From contig URQG01000031.1 in assembly GCA_900549895.1 (NCBI GenBank), forward strand, positions 1 through 12,540: a stretch of 12,540 nt of DNA, read 5' to 3'. The translations under genes were made by a program, and so were the position numbers. This document shows positions 8,204 to 12,540 of this stretch, one piece after another. Origin of the DNA: an uncultured Lachnobacterium sp. GTDB lineage: Bacteria; Bacillota; Clostridia; Lachnospirales; Lachnospiraceae. The notes beneath the pieces were generated by a model. The model was given only the letters and a program-made list of their open reading frames with translations. It searched no databases and was not told the origin of the DNA. Numbering within the stretch: the first letter of the stretch is position 1; each line of letters begins with the position of its first letter.

Positions 8204-8656
8204 CTATCCTTCCCGTTTCATGCATTTTTGAAACACAAAATATAATAATACGCCAAACAATCCGCCCAACGTATTCAAGAAGAGATCATCCACATCAAAG
8301 CAGCCGATCTTGAAGATAAGCTGTATGGTCTCCACAACCAGACTGACAACAAAACAATTCAGCACGACAAGACCTCCGCGTAACTTCTTGTCACAGAGGA
8401 GCGGCTGAAAAAAGCCCATTGGCATAAATGCGATCACATTGCCAAACACATTGATAAAAAATGCTTTATTTCCAAGAATATAACGATACCGGTAAAAGCG
8501 CATAATCTCACGAAACAGCTGCAGATTGTAGCGATACTCTGCTGACACGCCTGCCCTTCCGAATCCCTCCGAGAAAAACAAAAAGTAAAAAAGCAGGCAC
8601 AGATATAAAACATACAGGATCGTCAATATCCTTTTGTGCTGCTTAATTGCAGCCAT
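8204..8656 (-). CDS. VanZ-like family integral membrane protein
   Basis: A 150-residue membrane protein of the VanZ-like family. The best-known member, VanZ, gives low-level teicoplanin resistance, but most chromosomal relatives have no known role. Hydrophobic segments lie at about 10-28, 66-84, 94-114 and 125-142. Family marks are NVFGNVIAFMPMGFF at 69-83, ETIQ at 109-112 and FDVDDLFLNTLGG at 120-132. The start is uncertain. The ATG at 8656 overlaps the end of pyrE by 14 bases and puts a short basic head before the first helix, but has no clear ribosome binding site. An in-frame ATG at 8698 with a weak GGAAGAG upstream would add 14 residues. Translation coupled to pyrE is likely. Nothing else nearby suggests antibiotic resistance. 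Confidence 0.85.
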   Translation of the reverse strand: MAAIKQHKRILTILYVLYLCLLFYFLFFSEGFGRAGVSAEYRYNLQLFREIMRFYRYRYILGNKAFFINVFGNVIAFMPMGFFQPLLCDKKLRGGLVVLNCFVVSLVVETIQLIFKIGCFDVDDLFLNTLGGLFGVLLYFVFQKCMKREG

Positions 8657-9323
8657 ACTGTTTGTAATATTCGTCGATAGCGGTCTTGATCGTATCATCG
8701 ATTACAACTCTTCCCTGACACTCACGGTCATACAGATGTTCAACAACTTCCTCCATGGTAACGATTGCCTTACCTTCGAAGCCGTATTTCTCATGAATCT
8801 CGTCAAGTGCACTCATCTTGCCGCCCTGTCCGACTTCCATACGGTTTAAGCTAACCATCAAACCGACAATGGTAACATCGGCAGCCCCACGTACCTTTGG
8901 AACCGTCTCTTCCATTGATTTGCCGGAAGTTGTAACATCCTCGATCATAACGACACGATCGCCGTCTCTCAAGCTGCTTCCAAGGAATCCTCCCTTGTCC
9001 GCACCGTGATCCTTGGCTTCCTTACGGTCACTGCAGTAACGGACTTCCTTTCCGTACAACTCGCTGTATGCAATTGCCGTAACCACAGCAAGCGGAATTC
9101 CCTTGTAAGCCGGTCCAAACAGCACATCAAAATCATCGCCGTAATTATCATGGATTGCCTTTGCGTAATACTCTCCGAGCTTCTTAAGCTGGGAACCGGT
9201 CACATACGCACCCGCATTCATAAAAAAAGGCGATTTTCTTCCGCTTTTCAACGTAAAATCGCCAAACTTGAGCACATCGCTCTCTACCATAAACTCTATA
9301 AATTCACTCTTGTAAGCTTCCAT
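8643..9323 (-). CDS. pyrE: Orotate phosphoribosyltransferase
   Basis: Fifth step of pyrimidine synthesis: joins orotate to PRPP to give OMP, the substrate of PyrF. The 226 residues match the family. The PRPP-binding motif is VVMIEDVTTSGKS at 124-136, with Glu128 and Asp129; KSGRKSPFF at 26-34, GPAYKG at 70-75 and the flexible catalytic loop DRKEAKDHG at 99-107 are also typical. The frame is open to an ATG at 9368, but that lies upstream of the predicted transcription start. The start at 9323 has AGGAGG 11 bases before it and the expected N-terminus MEAYKSEFIEFM. It is split from pyrF-pyrK-pyrD by a terminator and a pseudogene and has its own promoter. Its 3' end overlaps the VanZ-like gene. 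Confidence 0.97.
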   Translation of the reverse strand: MEAYKSEFIEFMVESDVLKFGDFTLKSGRKSPFFMNAGAYVTGSQLKKLGEYYAKAIHDNYGDDFDVLFGPAYKGIPLAVVTAIAYSELYGKEVRYCSDRKEAKDHGADKGGFLGSSLRDGDRVVMIEDVTTSGKSMEETVPKVRGAADVTIVGLMVSLNRMEVGQGGKMSALDEIHEKYGFEGKAIVTMEEVVEHLYDRECQGRVVIDDTIKTAIDEYYKQYGCN

Positions 9324-9334
9324 TATTCCTTGAT

Positions 9335-9340
9335 CCTCCT
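9335..9340 (-). promoter_or_regulatory. Ribosome binding site deciding the pyrE start
   Basis: AGGAGG on the minus strand, 11 bases before the ATG at 9323. The spacing is slightly long, but no better site exists for the in-frame ATG at 9368. Confidence 0.7.
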
Positions 9341-9370
9341 GATTTCTATGTGAAACACTATTTCTCAATC

Positions 9371-9399
9371 ATCTTAGCATATCACAAGCCTGTTTTCAA
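9371..9399 (-). promoter_or_regulatory. Sigma-A-like promoter of pyrE
   Basis: Minus-strand -35 TTGAAA (9394-9399), exactly 17 bases of spacer and -10 TAAGAT (9371-9376). The start would be near 9364, giving a leader of about 40 bases. A 15-base palindrome, GTTTTC-AAT-GAAAAC on the plus strand (9392-9406), covers the -35 box and could be an operator, but it also overlaps the tail of the upstream terminator-like hairpin. Confidence 0.6.
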
Positions 9400-9444
9400 T
9401 GAAAACAAGCACCTTCGGAACGAGGATTCTTTCCATTGGTGCTT
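9395..9444 (-). terminator. Terminator-like hairpin after the response-regulator remnant
   Basis: AAGCACC (9438-9444 read on the minus strand) pairs with GGTGCTT (9407-9413), with an inner GGAA/TTCC match, followed by TTGTTTTC. The loop is large and the U-run interrupted, so it is weaker than the terminator after pyrD. It sits about 20 bases after the stop codon of the remnant and may be the original gene's terminator. Confidence 0.45.
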
Positions 9445-9463
9445 TTGCTTCATACATCCTTAT

Positions 9464-9741
9464 TTACTCAACCTTCTTCTCTGAGAATTTCTCGAACTGG
9501 CGTCTTACCAAGCGGAACGCTTCCATCAGCTTCGGAGAGAACACACCGCACTCCCCATTGACGATCATGTAGAATGCTGTTTTCTTACGATCGAAACATT
9601 ATATGGTTTACCGATGAAATCGACCACCCCATAATCAAAGCATTTGTTCTCCATCTGGCTGCTCGACTCCCCACTGATGACCAGTACCGGAATCTGATCA
9701 AGAAGGTTTCTCTCCTTGAGAGCAGTCAGTACCGCACCATT
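9464..9741 (-). pseudogene. Remnant of a response regulator: receiver domain joined to an HD-GYP-like tail
   Basis: Two coding fragments in different frames. The first (9741 to 9565) reads NGAVLTALKERNLLDQIPVL, then VISGESSSQ and FDYGVVDFIGKPYNVSIVRK: the second half of a CheY-like receiver domain, with the conserved Ser switch position (VIS) and the Lys of GKPY. It lacks its start and phosphorylated aspartate. The second fragment (about 9583 to 9464) reads KTAFYMIVNGECGVFSPKLM, then EAFRLVRRQFEKFSEKKVE and stop. That NGECG...SP tail resembles the end of HD-GYP/HD-domain response regulators in Clostridia. They meet at about 9583, in an AAAAC stretch, so most of the middle of the gene is deleted. 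HD-GYP enzymes break down c-di-GMP. The assignment is by recognition of the translated fragments; the parent gene is inferred. Confidence 0.75.
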
Positions 9742-9749
9742 TTATGCGT

Positions 9750-9784
9750 TTTATTTCAAAAACAAGGACACCAAAAGGTGTCCT
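9750..9784 (-). terminator. Intrinsic terminator of pyrF-pyrK-pyrD
   Basis: A perfect 8-base stem, AGGACACC and GGTGTCCT, with a TTTT loop on the minus strand (9765-9784), followed by TTGTTTTTG. It lies about 50 bases after the pyrD stop. The 51 bases between are very AT-rich and hold no gene. The tail is much less T-rich on the plus strand, so it points leftward and ends the pyrimidine transcript before pyrE. Confidence 0.82.
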
Positions 9785-9835
9785 GTCATTGTATTTTATT
9801 ATATTTCAATTTAATTTTTATATTTTTCACTGTTT

Positions 9836-10738
9836 TTACGATACTGCACCGATCAACTCTTTAATATCATTTACATGATACTTTTTCATGTATTCTTCGA
9901 TGCCATCCACGATTCCCATCGTCACCCCTGGGTTCACAAAGTTCGCAGTGCCGACCGAAATTGCAGTCGCTCCTGCAAGGATCATTTCAATCGCATCCTC
10001 AGCCGTCATAATTCCACCCATTCCGATGATTGGAATATTCACAGCCTGTGCCGTCTGGTATACCATGCGTACCGCAACCGGATGAATCGCTGGACCGGAC
10101 ATTCCGCCCGTCTTGTTTGCCAAAACAAATTTGCGTCGGTTCACGTCAATCTTCATTCCCGTGATCGTATTAATCAGAGATAACGCATCTGCCCCTCCGG
10201 CTTCCGCTGCACGTGCCATCTCTGTAATATCCGTTACGTTCGGACTTAGTTTCATAATAATCGGCTGCTTTGCATACTTCTTCATCTCACGTGTGATAGC
10301 TTCAACTGCCTTAGGATCCTGGCCGAAAGCGATACCGCCTTCCTTGACATTCGGACAGGAAATATTAATTTCCAGCAGATCAACCGGTTCATTTGCAAGC
10401 CGCTTTACAACTTCCACATATTCCTCCGTAGAATGTCCACAGACATTGACAATGATCTTCGTATCATATTGCTTTAAAAACGGGATATCTCGTTTGCAAA
10501 ACAATTCAATTCCCGGATTCTGCAGACCGACGGCATTGAGCATTCCGCCATACACTTCCGCAACACGGGGTGTCGGGTTTCCTGCCCAAGGCACATTGGC
10601 CACACCTTTGGTCGTGACAGCGCCAAGTTTATTTAAATCTGTAAATTCACTGTATTCTGCGCCTGAACCAAATGTTCCGGAAGCAACCGTCACCGGATTT
10701 TTCCATTCCACTCCGGCTATATTCACTGATGTGTTCAT
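9836..10738 (-). CDS. pyrD: Dihydroorotate dehydrogenase B, catalytic subunit
   Basis: Fourth step of pyrimidine synthesis: oxidises dihydroorotate to orotate on FMN and passes electrons to PyrK and on to NAD+. The 300-residue length and sequence are class 1B. PVTVASGTFGSG at 15-26 and the substrate loop NAVGLQNPG at 68-76 are conserved. INISCPNVKEGG at 125-135 holds the catalytic Cys128, diagnostic of class 1 where class 2 has Ser. MKLSPNVTDI, NKTGGMSGPA and GMGGI carry FMN and substrate contacts. There is no membrane-targeting N-terminus, so it is cytoplasmic. The ATG shares one base with the pyrK stop (TAATG) and has a strong AAGGAGG 10 bases upstream inside pyrK, so the two subunits are co-expressed. 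A terminator follows. Confidence 0.97.
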   Translation of the reverse strand: MNTSVNIAGVEWKNPVTVASGTFGSGAEYSEFTDLNKLGAVTTKGVANVPWAGNPTPRVAEVYGGMLNAVGLQNPGIELFCKRDIPFLKQYDTKIIVNVCGHSTEEYVEVVKRLANEPVDLLEINISCPNVKEGGIAFGQDPKAVEAITREMKKYAKQPIIMKLSPNVTDITEMARAAEAGGADALSLINTITGMKIDVNRRKFVLANKTGGMSGPAIHPVAVRMVYQTAQAVNIPIIGMGGIMTAEDAIEMILAGATAISVGTANFVNPGVTMGIVDGIEEYMKKYHVNDIKELIGAVS

Positions 10739-11529
10739 TACAGTTCTACCTCCTTCGCACGAAATACGGGACCTTCTTTGCAGATACGCTTATTCTTTAC
10801 ATTCGAATGTGCATCTTTCTCCGTTGAGTTGCAGACACACGCAAGACACGCACCGATTCCGCAAGCCATACGCTCCTCCATCGATACATAGCACTCCATA
10901 TTCTGTTCCTCAGCATACGCTTTTAACGCGCGAAGCATCGGTGTCGGGCCACACGCATAAATTACATCCGCATTTAATTTTAATTCACAAATTGCATCAA
11001 GAACATTTCCTTTGGTTCCCACACTTCCATCTTCGGTTGCTGCGAAAGCCGCTCCCTGTTCCTGAAACTCATCCAGTAAAAACGTCTCCGCATTGCGATA
11101 TCCCATGATCGTCTGAAATTCTGCGACACCGGATGCCTTGATCTCCTTTGCAAGTTGCAACATCGGAGGAACTCCGATTCCGCCACCGATCAAAAACGCT
11201 TTCTTTCCCGGCTCCACCGTAAATCCATTCCCGAGAGGTCCCATGATCTTGATGGTATCACCAGCCTGAAGTTTCGAGAATTCTTCCGTTCCGGTTCCTT
11301 CTCCGGTCACGCGGTACACAAGGCGAAGTGTTCCCGCCTCACGGTCGATGCCGCACAGACTGATCGGACGCGGAAGAAGCTTGCTCGCATCATTACTGTA
11401 TACCGATACAAACTGTCCGGCTCTTGCATGTGCTGCGATCTCCTTTGTCTGTAAAACCATATCAAATACGCCCGCTGCAATCTGCTTCTGCGAGATAACG
11501 GTCACATTTTCCTGAAATTTTTCGCTCAT
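10738..11529 (-). CDS. pyrK: Dihydroorotate dehydrogenase B, electron-transfer subunit
   Basis: An FAD and [2Fe-2S] protein that carries electrons from PyrD to NAD+. The 263 residues follow the ferredoxin-reductase layout. The FAD-binding RPISL is at 54-58, and the nucleotide-binding GGGIGVPPM at 115-123. YACGPTPML at 191-199 lies near the NAD site. The iron-sulfur cysteines are Cys223, Cys228 and Cys231 in ACGIGACLAC, with Cys250 in RICKEGPVF. Cys233 is an extra cysteine next to the cluster. The start at 11529 (MSEKF) has GGAG about 6 bases upstream. The gene follows pyrF after 74 bases holding two hairpins. The class 1B pair fits an anaerobe that uses NAD+ instead of quinone. Confidence 0.96.
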   Translation of the reverse strand: MSEKFQENVTVISQKQIAAGVFDMVLQTKEIAAHARAGQFVSVYSNDASKLLPRPISLCGIDREAGTLRLVYRVTGEGTGTEEFSKLQAGDTIKIMGPLGNGFTVEPGKKAFLIGGGIGVPPMLQLAKEIKASGVAEFQTIMGYRNAETFLLDEFQEQGAAFAATEDGSVGTKGNVLDAICELKLNADVIYACGPTPMLRALKAYAEEQNMECYVSMEERMACGIGACLACVCNSTEKDAHSNVKNKRICKEGPVFRAKEVEL

Positions 11530-11548
11530 ACTTTACTCCATCTTATCG

Positions 11549-11604
11549 CCGGCTCATACCGAACCGGAATTTTTATCAAATTCTGTTTTATTTCCAGCAG
11601 AATT
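11549..11604 (-). other. Two adjacent hairpins between pyrF and pyrK
   Basis: The first hairpin has stem CCGGTTC/GAGCCGG with a 5-base loop (11549-11567, one G-U pair). The second has arms AATTCTG and CAGAATT (11579-11585 with 11598-11604), touching the pyrF stop codon. No U-run follows the GC-rich stem, so it is unlikely to terminate. Possible roles are RNA processing or stabilising the pyrK-pyrD message. Found by eye only. Confidence 0.4.
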
Positions 11605-12536
11605 TACTTTGTGCCAAGTGCTCCTGCAATATCCGCGATCATATCCTGTACAGCAAGTCTGGATGCATCCGCAAAATTCTCCGGTGTGATTCCCTGCTCC
11701 TTATACTTATCCTGCTTATAGGCAGCGATAATTCCGCGGGAAGAATTGATGATTGCTCCGAGTCCGTCCTCATTGAAGAAATGAACAAGATCTTTGCCTT
11801 TTCCTCCCTGTGCACCGTATCCCGGTACAAGGATAAAGGACTTCGGCATAATCTTACGAAGAATCTTACCCTGTTCCGGATAAGTTGCTCCGACAACCGC
11901 ACCGACGTAACTGTAAGAATCTCCCATACAGTCAGCGCCCCACTCTGCAACTTTCTCACCAACGATCTCATACAGCGGACGGCCGTCGATCAAGCGGTCC
12001 TGAAATTCTCCGCTGGATGGATTTGAAGTCTTAACCAGGATGAAGATTCCCTTCTTTTCTTCTTTGCACACATCAACAAACGGCTTGATTCCGTCTGTTC
12101 CAAGATATGGGTTTACGGTTGCAAAATCTTCATCAAACGTAGAGTAACTCTTGCTTCCGATCTGTACTTTACCGAGATGTCCGGTTGCATACGCTGCAGA
12201 TGTCGATCCGATATCGCCTCGCTTTACATCACCGATCACCACAAGGTCTTTCTCATGGCAATAATCAACCGTCTTCTGGAATGCCTTCACGCCCTCGACA
12301 CCGAACTGCTCGTACATCGCGATCTGTGGTTTTACTGCCGGAATCAGATCATAAGTCGCATCCACGATTGCTTTATTATACTGCCAGATTGCTTCTGCCG
12401 CTCCTGCAGGTGTCTCTCCGAACTCTGCGAAGGCAGCTTTCTGAATATGCTCCGGTACATAGGATAACATTGGGTCAAGCCCAACAACGATCGGTGCATT
12501 TGTCTTCTTGATTTTGTCTACTAATTTGTTAATCAT
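11604..12536 (-). CDS. pyrF: Orotidine 5'-phosphate decarboxylase (type 2)
   Basis: Last step of UMP synthesis: removes CO2 from OMP. The catalytic DVKRGDIG is at 103-110 (Asp103, Lys105, Asp108). VGLDPML at 18-24 and the phosphate-binding region near VPGYGAQGG and NSSRGI, toward the C-terminus, are also typical. The 310 residues place it in the longer OMPDC family 2, not the 230-240-residue family 1. Only 4 bases lie upstream of the ATG at 12536, so the ribosome binding site, promoter and any gene before it cannot be seen. The start is supported by the expected N-terminus (MINKLVDKIKKT). It is the first visible gene of the pyrF-pyrK-pyrD group. Confidence 0.96.
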   Translation of the reverse strand: MINKLVDKIKKTNAPIVVGLDPMLSYVPEHIQKAAFAEFGETPAGAAEAIWQYNKAIVDATYDLIPAVKPQIAMYEQFGVEGVKAFQKTVDYCHEKDLVVIGDVKRGDIGSTSAAYATGHLGKVQIGSKSYSTFDEDFATVNPYLGTDGIKPFVDVCKEEKKGIFILVKTSNPSSGEFQDRLIDGRPLYEIVGEKVAEWGADCMGDSYSYVGAVVGATYPEQGKILRKIMPKSFILVPGYGAQGGKGKDLVHFFNEDGLGAIINSSRGIIAAYKQDKYKEQGITPENFADASRLAVQDMIADIAGALGTK

Positions 12537-12540
12537 ATTC

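Noticed and set aside
8204..8656. Reading the VanZ-like gene as a glycopeptide resistance gene
   Set aside because: No other van genes are present, and most chromosomal VanZ-like proteins have no shown role in resistance.
9574..9864. 96-codon plus-strand open frame across the pyrD-pyrE gap
   Set aside because: It runs through the terminator stem and opposite the receiver-domain fragment; the minus-strand translation is the one that resembles a known domain.
10113..11108. 331-codon plus-strand open frame opposite pyrD and pyrK
   Set aside because: It spans the junction of two confident enzymes on the other strand, and its low-complexity Ser/Pro/His-rich translation fits no family.
1..12540. 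CRISPR array, tRNA or rRNA genes, insertion sequences, prophage genes
   Set aside because: No regularly spaced repeats, no RNA-gene-like stretch and no transposase or phage protein was recognised on either strand.

Overview
The window looks like the chromosome of a gut-type Clostridia bacterium, most likely a Lachnospiraceae member. The reasons are the class 1B PyrD/PyrK pair, the long (type 2) PyrF, small membrane proteins typical of that family, AGGAGG-type ribosome binding sites and moderate GC. No species can be named from the sequence alone. Every gene I can support lies on the minus strand, so transcription runs from high to low coordinates.

Pyrimidine block (12536 down to 8643): pyrF, pyrK and pyrD are closely spaced (pyrK and pyrD share one base, TAATG) and make orotate and UMP. 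A strong intrinsic terminator follows pyrD. Next comes a broken remnant of a response regulator with a receiver domain and the tail of an HD-GYP-like domain, then a second weaker terminator-like hairpin. pyrE follows with its own sigma-A-like promoter. The remnant therefore separates pyrE from the rest of the pyrimidine genes.

Middle block (8656 down to 5819): a VanZ-like membrane protein overlaps the end of pyrE. A small three-helix membrane protein and a large M29-type metallo-aminopeptidase follow, coupled by an ATGA overlap.

Purine block (5781 down to 2175): purE, purM, purN and purD encode four steps of IMP synthesis. purM has a good promoter of its own containing an AT-rich palindrome. 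A HAD phosphatase overlaps purD by ATGA, and a GGDEF diguanylate cyclase with PAS-like and GAF-like flanks starts 9 bases after it and closes the block near the left edge.

From the pyrE promoter leftward I see no terminator, so pyrE through the GGDEF gene could be read as one long transcript, boosted at purM. Most of the window is ordinary housekeeping metabolism, and I do not see a clear undescribed system. The points most worth a second look are the decayed signalling gene inside the pyrimidine locus, the coupling of a c-di-GMP synthase to purine genes, the N-terminally extended M29 peptidase and several intergenic hairpins or palindromes.
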